A stretch of DNA of 64,000 nucleotides from Chryseobacterium salivictor (GTDB lineage: Bacteria > Bacteroidota > Bacteroidia > Flavobacteriales > Weeksellaceae), in assembly GCF_004359195.1 (NCBI RefSeq), contig NZ_CP037954.1, positions 1,178,001 to 1,242,000 of the forward strand, written 5' to 3'. Both the position numbers and the translations under genes were made by a program. Shown piece by piece: positions 1 through 8,947 of the stretch. The notes under the pieces are model-generated. The model had not been told where the DNA came from. It was given only the letters and a program-made list of their open reading frames with translations, and ran no database searches. How positions within the stretch are numbered: the stretch's first letter is position 1; each line of letters begins with the position of its first letter.

Positions 1-51
1 ATTAAGCAGACTTTGAATAATGAAGAGTTCTTAATGTCTATGAACAGATAA
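1..51 (+). CDS. C-terminal tail of an unknown protein (partial)
   Basis: An open frame enters from the left edge and ends at a TAA at 49-51, reading IKQTLNNEEFLMSMNR before the stop. A strong rightward terminator follows 40 bases later, which supports a real gene end here. Too little is present to name a family. Confidence 0.4.
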   Translation: MKQTLNNEEFLMSMNR

Positions 52-90
52 AAAAACAGAATTATCTTTTAAAGGTGATTTAAATAAATA

Positions 91-117
91 AAAACCGTTT
101 TTCGAAACGGTTTTTTT
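91..117 (+). terminator. Rho-independent terminator
   Basis: AAACCGTTT and AAACGGTTT pair around a TTCG tetraloop and run into seven T. The same 27 bases occur on the minus strand at 1476-1502. Confidence 0.85.
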
Positions 118-159
118 GTTGCTGTCAATGTTAAAGATTTATTAAAGTAATCCGGCCTT

Positions 160-191
160 TTTGGAATTGGTCTAATTAATGGTTAAATTTG
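160..191 (+). promoter_or_regulatory. Promoter of sodA
   Basis: A -33 box TTTG (160-163) and a -7 box TAAATTTG (184-191) lie 20 nt apart, which fits the flavobacterial consensus exactly. The start codon is 28 nt downstream. Confidence 0.7.
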
Positions 192-219
192 GGATATTAA
201 CATTTAATACAATAAAATT

Positions 220-816
220 ATGTCATTCGAATTACCAAAATTAGGATACGCGTACGACGCACTGGAGCCCACTATTGATGCAAAAACAATGGAAATCCAC
301 TACACAAAACACCATCAGGCTTATATTGACAACCTCAATAAAGCAATTGCAGGAACAGATTTAGAGGGAAAATCTATCGAAGAAATCTGTAAAACCGGAA
401 CAGATAAAATGGCGGTGAGAAATAATGGCGGTGGTCATTTCAACCATTCCCTTTTCTGGGAAATTCTAACTCCAGGAGGCAGCAAAGAACCGGTAGGAAA
501 TGTAAAAGCTGCAATCGACGCTTATGGTGGTTTTGAGAAATTCAAAACTGATTTCTCTGAAGCAGCAAAAACAAGATTCGGTTCAGGCTGGGCTTGGTTG
601 TGTAAAAAAGCAGATGGATCGGTAGCTGTTTGTTCTTCGCCGAATCAGGATAACCCGCTAATGCCTGTCGCAGATTGCCAGGGAGTACCGGTTTTGGGAA
701 TTGATGTTTGGGAACACGCTTATTATTTGCATTATCAAAACAGAAGACCAGATTATATCTCAGCATTTTTTGACATTGTAAACTGGGATAAAGTAGAAGA
801 AAAATTCAATAAGTAG
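220..816 (+). CDS. sodA: Superoxide dismutase, Mn-type
   Basis: Converts superoxide to hydrogen peroxide and oxygen. It has 198 residues, the usual length for a cytosolic Fe/Mn enzyme, and no signal peptide. Metal ligands are H27, H76 (in [13 protein letters not shown]), D162 and H166 (in [18 protein letters not shown]). The glycine-rich stretch before H76 and Q143 in PNQDNP are the pattern of Mn-dependent rather than Fe-dependent forms; metal preference is inferred from sequence only. The gene stands alone, with its own promoter at 160-191 and a terminator just after it. The start is the only ATG before the conserved N-terminal [13 protein letters not shown]. Confidence 0.97.
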   Translation: MSFELPKLGYAYDALEPTIDAKTMEIHYTKHHQAYIDNLNKAIAGTDLEGKSIEEICKTGTDKMAVRNNGGGHFNHSLFWEILTPGGSKEPVGNVKAAIDAYGGFEKFKTDFSEAAKTRFGSGWAWLCKKADGSVAVCSSPNQDNPLMPVADCQGVPVLGIDVWEHAYYLHYQNRRPDYISAFFDIVNWDKVEEKFNK

Positions 817-832
817 ATTGAAATAATCCGAT

Positions 833-870
833 AAAAAAAGTTCAGAATTTTCTGAACTTTTTGTTTTTTT
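833..870 (+). terminator. Terminator of sodA
   Basis: A 12-bp stem (AAAAAGTTCAGA with its complement) around a 4-nt loop is followed by a T-rich run. The stem is A/T-flanked on both sides, so it could also act on the convergent gene. Confidence 0.8.
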
Positions 871-1024
871 GGATATGAACCTTTCGTAATTAATTTTATT
901 TCAGAAGAACTTTCGGATTTCCGCTGGCTTTTTTGGGCAACAGTTTTATCGGGTTAAAGGATTTCAAATCAGGTCGGATTTCCTAATTGCCTTTTTCAAT
1001 AATTTATTCTTAGACGCATGGAAA

Positions 1025-1438
1025 TTAATCAGTTGCGCCTAATCCATTTAATTTCAAACCGTATTTCCATTTTACAAAGGCGAAAACCTGATAGAGTTTG
1101 TATTCGAATTTCAGCCCGTAATCAATGTTGGGATCATAATCAATAGAAGATTCAATGATGTTTCTGTAGCGGCCGGCGAAATAATAGGAATTCCATTCGC
1201 TGACCAGAAATTGGTTTTTAGTCTTCAGATAAGTTTCAGAATACATATTCATTGGTTTGGCAACCGCATTGATAAAATAGTTCCATTGGCCGTCAAGAAC
1301 TTCAAGATCATATTCACCATCTTCGTTTTTCTGCGCTTGGATTGGAGCATTGTCTTTATTCTGATTGGCAGCATTATTTTGGGTCGAGCAACTTAAACTG
1401 AGCATCAGAATACTAAGGAGAAATATTAGTTTTTTCAT
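1025..1438 (-). CDS. Small conserved lipoprotein, DUF6146-like
   Basis: 137 residues. A signal peptide ends in LMLSLSC, so C17 is the predicted lipid-attachment cysteine. A low-complexity N/Q linker follows, then a compact domain with WNYFINAVAKPMNMYSETYL and SEWNSYY. I believe this is the flavobacterial family annotated DUF6146, from memory of its pattern and not checked. Function is unknown. It runs convergent to sodA and lies downstream of the secreted nuclease on the same strand, but the strong terminator at 1476-1502 separates the two. Confidence 0.75.
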   Translation of the reverse strand: MKKLIFLLSILMLSLSCSTQNNAANQNKDNAPIQAQKNEDGEYDLEVLDGQWNYFINAVAKPMNMYSETYLKTKNQFLVSEWNSYYFAGRYRNIIESSIDYDPNIDYGLKFEYKLYQVFAFVKWKYGLKLNGLGATD

Positions 1439-1475
1439 TGGAATGTTTTTTTATTAGATCATCAAATTTACAGCC

Positions 1476-1502
1476 AAAAAAACCGTTTCGAAAAACGGTT
1501 TT
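1476..1502 (-). terminator. Terminator of the secreted nuclease gene
   Basis: On the minus strand this is identical over 27 bases to the terminator at 91-117, with the same TTCG tetraloop and T run. It starts 9 bases after the nuclease stop codon. Confidence 0.85.
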
Positions 1503-1510
1503 AAATTTTA

Positions 1511-2704
1511 TTAATTAGCTTCTCGCTGCACGACCACAAATGCGGGGAAGTGGTCACTATAGCCGCCGGTAAACTTGTCGCCATTCCAGGAACGCAAAGG
1601 ATAGCCTTTCCAGTTCCCTTCTCTGTTGATGAGGTAAGGAGGGGCAAATACTTCGGTTTTATAGACGGAATATTCCTTTCCTACCTGGTCAGAAATCAGA
1701 TTTCCTGAAACGATTATTTGGTCAAATAAATTCGGGGCGTCCTGGTATGCCAGTGAAGCAACTCCCTTTTTATACAAAGGATACATCAGGTTTAAGTAAG
1801 GCATTTCGGGGCTCACGTCTTTTGGAGCCCATGCTGCTTTCAAATGGTTTTTTAAACTGGAGCTTACTGGATCATCATTAAAATCTCCCATTGCAAATAG
1901 TTTGGTGGAAGGATCTTTTAATCTAATGCTGTCCATCTGCTGTTTCAGTACTACTGCCGCTGCATTTCTTGCAGGTAATGAACGGGCTTCGCCGCCACTT
2001 CTTGATGGCCAGTGATTCATAAAAATTGCGATTTTCTCATTATCCAGAAAGCCGGTAACGACCAATACATCTCTGGTGTAAGATCTTTTTCCGTCATAAT
2101 AGATTTTCACTTCTTTCTTTAAAGAATTGGTCGGTGTAAATCTTCTTTTTTGATAGATCAGTGCTACGTCAATTCCTCTTGCGTCATAAGTATTGTAATG
2201 GATAATTCCGTAATCGTATTTGGCAAGGGCAGGCTGTTTAATCAGATCTTCGATAACCTGTCTGTTTTCAACTTCAATTAAACCTACAATTACAGGTGCA
2301 GATTTGGTGTATTGAGCGCCCATTTCCGAGATAACTTTTGCCTCATTCGCTAATTTAATCTTGTAGTTTTTTGTGTTCCAGTTTTTTGGACTGTTTGCAG
2401 TAAAGTCATCAGCAAGAATTTGCTTGCGGACTACTTTTTTTCCTTTTAGCAAAGCGTCGCTCCACTCACCACGATATTCTTCTGTGGTTTCTAAGTATTT
2501 TAAAGAATCCAGAGGCACGCTTCGGTGGAAAGCTGGGTTGCTGATGTCTTTGGTCCCATCAATATAGTCTGCAGACGCTATGGTATCCCAAAGATTTTCA
2601 ACATTTAAAAAGCCGATAGTAGCCACTTTTCTTAATTGACCTTTCTGTTGACCGAAAGAAATACAGAATGTGACTAAGCATAAAAAACATACAATTTTTT
2701 TCAT
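1511..2704 (-). CDS. Secreted endonuclease/exonuclease/phosphatase-family protein
   Basis: 397 residues. A signal peptide (to about residue 19, CISFGQQ) predicts export. The EEP fold (DNase I/Mg-dependent phosphodiesterase) is shown by its motifs in order: NVENL near the N-terminus, GLIEVENR (metal-binding Glu), RGIDVALIY, NHWPSRSGG (catalytic His), MGDFNDDP (Asp/Asn) and GGYSDHFP at the C-terminus. The substrate could be DNA, RNA or another phosphodiester. It diverges from a TonB receptor and a DUF5689 lipoprotein, so a role in breaking down extracellular nucleic acid for uptake is a reasonable inference. All catalytic motifs are intact. Confidence 0.9.
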   Translation of the reverse strand: MKKIVCFLCLVTFCISFGQQKGQLRKVATIGFLNVENLWDTIASADYIDGTKDISNPAFHRSVPLDSLKYLETTEEYRGEWSDALLKGKKVVRKQILADDFTANSPKNWNTKNYKIKLANEAKVISEMGAQYTKSAPVIVGLIEVENRQVIEDLIKQPALAKYDYGIIHYNTYDARGIDVALIYQKRRFTPTNSLKKEVKIYYDGKRSYTRDVLVVTGFLDNEKIAIFMNHWPSRSGGEARSLPARNAAAVVLKQQMDSIRLKDPSTKLFAMGDFNDDPVSSSLKNHLKAAWAPKDVSPEMPYLNLMYPLYKKGVASLAYQDAPNLFDQIIVSGNLISDQVGKEYSVYKTEVFAPPYLINREGNWKGYPLRSWNGDKFTGGYSDHFPAFVVVQREAN

Positions 2705-2730
2705 TATAACTAATAATTATATTATTTGGG

Positions 2731-2738
2731 CAAAGTTA
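2731..2738 (-). promoter_or_regulatory. -7 box for the secreted nuclease
   Basis: TAACTTTG on the minus strand, 26 nt before the start codon. I see no clear -33 TTG. Confidence 0.5.
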
Positions 2739-2841
2739 GTAATAAATTATATTTGGGCGGCGAAATTTTTTATACTACTAATTTTTATCACAAATGTAAT
2801 CGAAAATGTGTTAAAAAAATGTAAAGTAATATATTTATGTC

Positions 2842-2849
2842 TAAATTTG
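2842..2849 (+). promoter_or_regulatory. -7 box for the TonB receptor gene
   Basis: TAAATTTG, 58 nt before the chosen ATG at 2908. The -33 half is weak. Confidence 0.45.
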
Positions 2850-2907
2850 CGTTAATTAATTTAGTGAATTGATTTTTAGATTCAAAAAGCAAAAACAAAT
2901 TATAAAC

Positions 2908-5766
2908 ATGATTAAAAAACTATCTTTAATCTCTATGTTTACATTGCTTCCAGCGTCTTTTTATTTTGCACAAACTACGGTTTATGCTTACTTGAAAGAC
3001 GGAGATGGGAAGCCAGTGGAAAATGCAGAGATTGATTTAAAGGGCTCTGGCAATGATGTGAAGGCTGATAAAATTGGGTATTTCCAATTTGTCGATCTAG
3101 GAACGGGTCATTACCAAATTGTCATTTCCAAACCCAATTTCGAAACGAAAGTGATGGAGTTTGATGTCAGTAATGAAAAAAGAAAGGATTTGGGCGTTAT
3201 TACGCTTTATTCTAATTTAACTGCTGCGGATCAAGGTCTTGCCATTATTGAAAGTAGTGGTGACGAAGAAAACACCAGCCAATCGACGACAGTAGGTTTA
3301 TTGCAATCTTCTCAGGATGTTTTCAGTAGAATTGCTGCTTTTGATCTGGGGGCTTACTGGTTCCGGCCAAGAGGCATCGATGGAAGATCTGGAGAAACCA
3401 TGATGAACGGTGTTTCTATGGTGAAATCTGATAACGGAAATGTAGATTTCGGAAACTGGGGTGGACTGAATGAGATCACCCGATATCCTGAAATTTCTGC
3501 CAATCACGCGCCTTCTGAGTATGCATTTGGTGGTGCAAGTTCTGTTATTTATAAAAACACCAATGCAAGTGAATACCGCAAAGGATTCCAGGCAACCTAT
3601 TCTTTAACCAACCGAAATTACAGAAACAGAGCGTCATTGCGTTACAGTTCGGGAATGAATAAAAACGGATGGGCTTTTACTGCAATGGCGGCAAGAAGAT
3701 GGGCACAGGAAGGAATTCAGGAAGGAACTTCTTATGACGCTTTGGGAGGATTCTTAGGAATTGAGAAAAAATTCAGTGATTCCCATACCATCACTTTCAA
3801 TGCATTTGCTGCACCTTACAGAAGATCTACTTCAAGTCCGAGTACTCAGGAGGTGTATGATTACAGAGGGGTTCACTATAATTCCTACTGGGGATGGCAA
3901 GACGGCAAAAAAAGAAATGAGCGAGTGAAATCAGGATTTCAGCCGATTTTCCAAATGCAGGATTTCTGGAAAATTAATGATAAATCAAGCCTTCGAACTG
4001 CAGTCTCTTATCAGTTTGGCAAAGATAAAGGGGCGAGATTAGATTGGCAAGGGGTTCAAAATCCATCACCAACTTATTACCGATACTTACCGAGCTATTA
4101 TGATTCTCTAGATCCTAATGCTTCGGTAATTGATCCAAATGGTACACTTACAACTGCCCAAGATGCGTATCAAGTAGCCGTAAATGGTTGGAATTCGGGT
4201 GCAGATTTTACTCAGCTTAATTGGGATAAAATGTACGAGAATAATAGAATCCAACCAGTAGCAGATCATTTTGGGGTAACTGGTAGACGTGCTTTGTATT
4301 TCCAAGTTGCTGATGTAAGCGATGACAAAATCTTCAATGCAGGAACGCATTATGTATATGATTTTAACCCTACCACTAAGTTCTTGTTAAACGTATCTTA
4401 TGAAAATTACAAATCAGAATTATACCGCGAAGTAAAAGATCTTTTAGGTGCTGATTTTGCATTAAACAAAGATCCGTTTGCAGCGACTAATCAACCAGGT
4501 ACCAGCGGACTTTATAATGAAGGTGAAACCGACGTTGCAAAAAAAGTAGGAGATAAAATTAATTACGACTATAACTTCTCAAGACAGGAGGTGAAAGTGA
4601 ATCCAGGATTGAAATTCCAGGCTGGTAAATTTGACGTATTTGTTTCTGGTTTAGCCGGATATTCTACTTCCTCTAGAGAAGGTCTTTACCACAATTATCT
4701 GTACAAAGATTCATTTGGAAAAAGCCAGGATTATAATTTCTGGAATTTCGGTCTGAAAGGACAGGTGATTTATAAAGTCGATGGTAGAAATTTCATCGTG
4801 TACAACGGAGCTTATTTTTCCCAGGCGCCTTTCTTAGAGGATATCTTCATGAATCCAAGAGTTAATGCTTCTGTAACACCGAATATTAAAAATACCATCA
4901 TTAATGCTAATGATTTGAGTTATGTAATGAGTACACCGTTCTTCAAAATGAGATTGACCGGTTATTTGGTAGATACTCAAAATGAAACCAGTGTTCAAAG
5001 ATTCTTTGCCGATGGAATTCAGCTGCAGTCAGCGGGACAGGACGGAACAGTTGCGAATGTACAAAGTGCTTTCGTAACCCAGATCATGTCTAATCTAGAG
5101 AAAAGAAATTTGGGTGCAGAATTAGGTGTTGACATTAAAATCTTACCGACTTTGTCTATCCAAGGTTTGGCAAGTATCGGTCAGTTTACCTATGAAAATG
5201 ATCCCAATGTTTATTTTACATCAGACGCGGCAGGAACTTTCGAGAACGGGAAATCTTATCTTGATTTAGGCAAGGCTTATTTAAAAGATTATAAACAAGG
5301 TGGAACGCCACAACAGGGTTATTCATTAGGTTTCAGATATAATTCACCGAAATATTGGTGGTTTGGTGCCAACTGGAATTATTTAGATCAAAACTTCTTA
5401 GATCCGTCTGCATTATTAAGAACAGAAAGATTTGTTCAGAATCCTGTGACCGGAACTCCTTATGCAGGTCTTGATGAAGCTGAACTGAGAAATGTATTGG
5501 CTCCGCACAGACTTCCTTCTGCTTATTTCCTCAATGCCAATGTTGGTAAATCATGGAGATTGGGAGCTTATTATGTATTGCTTACCGCGTCTGTCAATAA
5601 TATTTTAGATAACACTAAATATATTACGGGAGGTTTCGAGCAAACACGAAGAGTAACTTATCCGGGATATGTGGAAGAGAATAACAGAGAGTTCCCATTA
5701 TTCGGACCGAAATACTGGTACACTCAAGGAAGATCATATTTCGTAAATGTTCAAGTTAGATTTTAA
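2908..5766 (+). CDS. TonB-dependent outer-membrane receptor
   Basis: 952 residues from the ATG at 2908. That start directly precedes the signal peptide MIKKLSLISMFTLLPASFYF; a TTG start at 2869 would add 13 unlikely residues. After the signal comes a carboxypeptidase-regulatory-like beta-sandwich (about residues 22-105, TVYAYLKDGDGKPVENAEI), then a plug-like region and a long beta-barrel rich in aromatic residues. The last residues, SYFVNVQVRF, form the terminal barrel strand ending in Phe. It is followed 28 bp later by a DUF5689 lipoprotein, so the pair probably forms a surface receptor, and it diverges from a secreted nuclease. The ligand is unknown. Confidence 0.92.
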   Translation: MIKKLSLISMFTLLPASFYFAQTTVYAYLKDGDGKPVENAEIDLKGSGNDVKADKIGYFQFVDLGTGHYQIVISKPNFETKVMEFDVSNEKRKDLGVITLYSNLTAADQGLAIIESSGDEENTSQSTTVGLLQSSQDVFSRIAAFDLGAYWFRPRGIDGRSGETMMNGVSMVKSDNGNVDFGNWGGLNEITRYPEISANHAPSEYAFGGASSVIYKNTNASEYRKGFQATYSLTNRNYRNRASLRYSSGMNKNGWAFTAMAARRWAQEGIQEGTSYDALGGFLGIEKKFSDSHTITFNAFAAPYRRSTSSPSTQEVYDYRGVHYNSYWGWQDGKKRNERVKSGFQPIFQMQDFWKINDKSSLRTAVSYQFGKDKGARLDWQGVQNPSPTYYRYLPSYYDSLDPNASVIDPNGTLTTAQDAYQVAVNGWNSGADFTQLNWDKMYENNRIQPVADHFGVTGRRALYFQVADVSDDKIFNAGTHYVYDFNPTTKFLLNVSYENYKSELYREVKDLLGADFALNKDPFAATNQPGTSGLYNEGETDVAKKVGDKINYDYNFSRQEVKVNPGLKFQAGKFDVFVSGLAGYSTSSREGLYHNYLYKDSFGKSQDYNFWNFGLKGQVIYKVDGRNFIVYNGAYFSQAPFLEDIFMNPRVNASVTPNIKNTIINANDLSYVMSTPFFKMRLTGYLVDTQNETSVQRFFADGIQLQSAGQDGTVANVQSAFVTQIMSNLEKRNLGAELGVDIKILPTLSIQGLASIGQFTYENDPNVYFTSDAAGTFENGKSYLDLGKAYLKDYKQGGTPQQGYSLGFRYNSPKYWWFGANWNYLDQNFLDPSALLRTERFVQNPVTGTPYAGLDEAELRNVLAPHRLPSAYFLNANVGKSWRLGAYYVLLTASVNNILDNTKYITGGFEQTRRVTYPGYVEENNREFPLFGPKYWYTQGRSYFVNVQVRF

Positions 5767-5794
5767 TAATAATCAGAATTTTAAAAACAATAAA

Positions 5795-7219
5795 ATGAAT
5801 TTTAAACAATATTTTAAAACCGCTTTTGTAGTTGCTGTATCGGCACTTGCAGTAAGCTCTTGTGTAAATAATGATGATTGGGATACGCCGCCGATTAATT
5901 GTCAAAATAAATTTGATGCTGCAAATATCTCGATGGCCGATTTCAAAGCCAAGGCACCATCAACAGGTTATTTATTAATTAAAGACGATCTTATTTTTGA
6001 CGCATATGTCGTTTCATCTGACGAAAATGGAAATTTCTACAAAACCATTTCTTTCCAGGATAAACCGGAAAATCCGACTGCAGGTTTGCAAATGGAAGTA
6101 GACAGAGCAAGTAATTATGCAGATTTCCCTGTGGGAACGCATATCAGAATTAATGCTAAAGGTTTACGGTTAGGTTTAGATCGTGGTTCCGTGAAAATCG
6201 GTTCTGTAGATCCTAACTTCGCAATCGGGAGAATTCCGGGAGCATTATTTTCAAGATATATTTCGGCAGTTTGCAATGGAAATACGATGGATATCGTCAC
6301 CATCAAACCTACTGCATTACCAGGTTTAAGCGCTGCAATGCAGGACAAATACATCAATACTTTGGTGACTGTTCCTAATGTACAGTTTAATATCGCCGAC
6401 CTCTATCCGGTAAACAAAACATATATTGAGTATGTTGCCGGAGCTGGCGTAGATACCGACAGAAAAATTGAAGACGCCATTGGCGGATCTACTGTGCTGA
6501 GAAGTTCAGGTTTTGCAAGTTACGGAGCAAGTCTTCTACCTAAAGGCAGCGGCAGTTTGACTTTTGTTGTAAGCAAATATAATTCAGGTTATCAAATGTT
6601 AATCAGAAGCCTGAATGACGTCAATATTCCACCAACAGGAACAAGGTTCAACCCGAATCCACCAAAAGGAGGTACAGATATCACCTATCCTTCTACTTTC
6701 ACGGAAAATTTTGAAAGTTACCCTGCAAATACAGCCGCACCGTACTTTAACACTTTCCCAAAATACATCAATGATGCCGTTTTAGGGGTAAGAAATTGGG
6801 AAATAAGAACTTTCTCGAGCAATAAGTATATTCAGCTGACGTCTTTTGGAGCAACAACTTCAAACAATTCGGGAACTACCGCGGTTGAGACCTTTTTTAT
6901 CGTACCGGTAAACTTCACTCCAGGTAAAAAACTTTCATTTGATGTGAATGTAGGTTCTTTTAACGGAGCTGCTTTGAAAGTATATACCTCAACCAATTAT
7001 AAACCATTGGGAGATGTAACTTCTGCTACCTTAACAGATATTACCACCAACTTTACACTTCCTGTATTGCCTACTTCAGGTTACGGAACCTTGGCGCCAG
7101 CTGGAAGCTATGTGTTCCCTGCAGGTTTGTCAGGTAACGGTTTTATTATGTTTAAATATACTGGAAACGGAGCTGGTGTAACTACAACCATCCAGTTAGA
7201 TAATATCAAAGTAGAGTAA
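5795..7219 (+). CDS. DUF5689 surface lipoprotein
   Basis: 474 residues from the ATG at 5795, which directly precedes the signal peptide. The peptide ends in ALAVSSC, giving a lipid-attached cysteine. The N-terminal half (FDAYVVSSDENGNFYKTISFQD, PVGTHIRINAKGLRLG) matches the OB-fold-like DUF5689 family found beside TonB receptors in Bacteroidota. The C-terminal half (ENFESYPANTAAPY to the end) looks like a jelly-roll carbohydrate- or ligand-binding domain of the choice-of-anchor type. It probably works as the surface-exposed partner of the receptor upstream. A strong terminator follows. Confidence 0.85.
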   Translation: MNFKQYFKTAFVVAVSALAVSSCVNNDDWDTPPINCQNKFDAANISMADFKAKAPSTGYLLIKDDLIFDAYVVSSDENGNFYKTISFQDKPENPTAGLQMEVDRASNYADFPVGTHIRINAKGLRLGLDRGSVKIGSVDPNFAIGRIPGALFSRYISAVCNGNTMDIVTIKPTALPGLSAAMQDKYINTLVTVPNVQFNIADLYPVNKTYIEYVAGAGVDTDRKIEDAIGGSTVLRSSGFASYGASLLPKGSGSLTFVVSKYNSGYQMLIRSLNDVNIPPTGTRFNPNPPKGGTDITYPSTFTENFESYPANTAAPYFNTFPKYINDAVLGVRNWEIRTFSSNKYIQLTSFGATTSNNSGTTAVETFFIVPVNFTPGKKLSFDVNVGSFNGAALKVYTSTNYKPLGDVTSATLTDITTNFTLPVLPTSGYGTLAPAGSYVFPAGLSGNGFIMFKYTGNGAGVTTTIQLDNIKVE

Positions 7220-7249
7220 GAATAAGTCTTTCTATCATGTAATGATGTC

Positions 7250-7282
7250 AATCCGCCTTTTCACAAAGGCGGATTTTTTTTT
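7250..7282 (+). terminator. Terminator of the TonB/DUF5689 operon
   Basis: AATCCGCCTTT pairs with AAAGGCGGATT around TCAC, followed by eight or nine T. Confidence 0.9.
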
Positions 7283-7615
7283 GAGATTTCTGATGTTAGT
7301 ATTAAATTCTTTGTTTTAAAACATATCCGGCAACGTAATAAAAATTGGGAAGAACGAATTTTATACTCTTTTTATTCAATGAACTTTCTGCTTTAAAAGA
7401 TGAATCAAAAAATGGACTTTAACCATCATTAAAAATTTACGGCTGGCATTCATTTACCTTAATTGAGGTCTTTCCCGAACAGAACGGAAGGATTAAAACA
7501 GTCTTGGTACAGTTCCGTAATTTGGCGCAGGTTGGGATAAAAAATCTATTGCTGACAAGATCATATATTGTTGTCTTATGCACTGGAAACAACAGAAATA
7601 TTTGCTGTAATTCAA
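7283..7615. other. Intergenic stretch, no supported gene
   Basis: About 330 bases between two terminators. A plus-strand frame stays open for about 65 codons (7441-7637) and a minus-strand frame of 65 codons overlaps it. Neither has a convincing start or a recognisable motif, so this may be decayed coding sequence or chance. Confidence 0.4.
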
Positions 7616-7653
7616 ATAAAAAAATCCGTCTCAATTGAATTGAAACGGATTAT
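7616..7653 (-). terminator. Terminator of the DUF6702-like gene
   Basis: On the minus strand AATCCGTTTCAATT pairs with AATTGAGACGGATT and runs into seven T. The arms resemble those at 27616-27660. Confidence 0.85.
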
Positions 7654-7672
7654 ATTTTGAAATGATTTTTTT

Positions 7673-8143
7673 TTAAAAACTCACTTCATTCACTTCCTTA
7701 CCTCTTTGAAAATTCATGGTCCGCTGATTTCCTTTGTACGCGATATTGACCAGATTAAACTGTTTTGGGAAAGAACTCAGCAGAATTGTATTTTTGATTC
7801 TGATGGTGCTGATTTCCGATATCCCGTTTGCTTCAAAATATACCCAGACTGATTCCCCGTTAACCTGACTCCCTGTAAAAGTCAGCGTTTTTGGGCTTCC
7901 ATTCACGTATAAATCAAAATTGTTATTCACGTATCTTTTAACCTCTGCTTCAAAGCCTGCAGTGTTGGGATTTATTTTGATGGCGTCGGATATATGAGCG
8001 GTATTTAATTTCGTGGTAAATTTCAATGTTTTACTTGCTTCGAGGTAATCTACTTTTGTCATTGACGAATAAAAGTCTGCAACCGCAAAACTCATCAGGA
8101 GCATCAATGCAAAAACCCAGGAAATATATAAATGCTTTTTCAT
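7673..8143 (-). CDS. Small exported protein, DUF6702-like
   Basis: 156 residues with an N-terminal signal or anchor segment (WVFALMLLMSFAVA). The rest is a single beta-rich domain: FYSSMTKVDYLEASKTLKFTTKL, then NNFDLYVNGSPKTLTFTG, then VWVYFEANGISEISTIRIKNTIL. This arrangement matches the DUF6702 family of Bacteroidota as I remember it. Function is unknown; a periplasmic location is likely. It is the last gene before a terminator and is 40 bp downstream of the LOG-family gene, so it may be transcribed with the salvage operon. Confidence 0.7.
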   Translation of the reverse strand: MKKHLYISWVFALMLLMSFAVADFYSSMTKVDYLEASKTLKFTTKLNTAHISDAIKINPNTAGFEAEVKRYVNNNFDLYVNGSPKTLTFTGSQVNGESVWVYFEANGISEISTIRIKNTILLSSFPKQFNLVNIAYKGNQRTMNFQRGKEVNEVSF

Positions 8144-8183
8144 TTCATTATTTGTAATTAAATATTCTCAAATATAGTGCCAA

Positions 8184-8942
8184 TTAAAAGTTGACGTTCA
8201 CCTGATATTTGTCGTAAAACGCCTTTATATGGGCAACCGCGTCTTCTGCTGTGTCTACAACCCGATACAGGCTCAGATCTTCTTCAGAAATCATTCCGTT
8301 TTCTAATAAGGTATTTTTAAACCATTCCAGTAAGCCTGCCCAAAATTTTGAACCAACCAGCACAATCGGAAATCTGCCGATTTTATTGGTTTGAATTAAA
8401 GTGATGGCTTCCATTAATTCATCAAGAGTCCCAAAACCGCCCGGCATCACGATAAAGCCTTGAGAATATTTCACAAAAATTACTTTTCTGACAAAAAAGT
8501 AATCAAAATCAATGCTCAAACCTTTGTCAATATAAGGATTAAAATGCTGTTCAAAAGGCAATTCGATATTAAGACCGATGGATTTTCCACCTCCTTTTCT
8601 GGCGCCTTTATTTCCTGCTTCCATGATTCCCGGTCCGCCGCCGGTGATGACTCCAAATCCTATTTCTGTAATTTTCTCTGCAATATCTACAGCGAGATCA
8701 TAGTGAGCATCAGTGGTTTTCATTCGGGCTGAACCAAAAATCGAAACGCAGGGTCCTATTTTGGCCATGCGTTCGTACCCGTCTACAAATTCGGCCATGA
8801 TTTTAAAAACCATCCAGCTGTCTTTGGTGATGGTTTCGTCCCAGGTTTTTTCTTTAAAGGAATTTTGTACTTTTTGGTCTATTTCGAATTCGTTTCCTGC
8901 AACTATTCTTGTTGTACCTTTTCCTCTTTTTATTTTGCTCAT
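8184..8942 (-). CDS. LOG-family (TIGR00730) Rossmann-fold protein
   Basis: 252 residues. The family signature is complete: GGGPGIMEA at 101-109 and PGGFGTLDE at 167-175. These form the nucleotide-monophosphate-binding site of LONELY GUY-type phosphoribohydrolases, which hydrolyse cytokinin riboside 5'-monophosphates in plants and act on AMP or related nucleotides in some bacteria. Residues 1-60 are a basic extension ahead of the fold. The gene starts 5 bp after the MurU-like gene ends and is surely co-transcribed with it. The link to cell-wall salvage is unexplained. Confidence 0.9.
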   Translation of the reverse strand: MSKIKRGKGTTRIVAGNEFEIDQKVQNSFKEKTWDETITKDSWMVFKIMAEFVDGYERMAKIGPCVSIFGSARMKTTDAHYDLAVDIAEKITEIGFGVITGGGPGIMEAGNKGARKGGGKSIGLNIELPFEQHFNPYIDKGLSIDFDYFFVRKVIFVKYSQGFIVMPGGFGTLDELMEAITLIQTNKIGRFPIVLVGSKFWAGLLEWFKNTLLENGMISEEDLSLYRVVDTAEDAVAHIKAFYDKYQVNVNF

Positions 8943-8947
8943 CAGAT

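Noticed and set aside
7437..7637. Open frames on both strands of the 7.3-7.6 kb gap
   Set aside because: The plus frame has no start codon and the minus frame has no motif, promoter or family resemblance; they are probably chance or decayed sequence.
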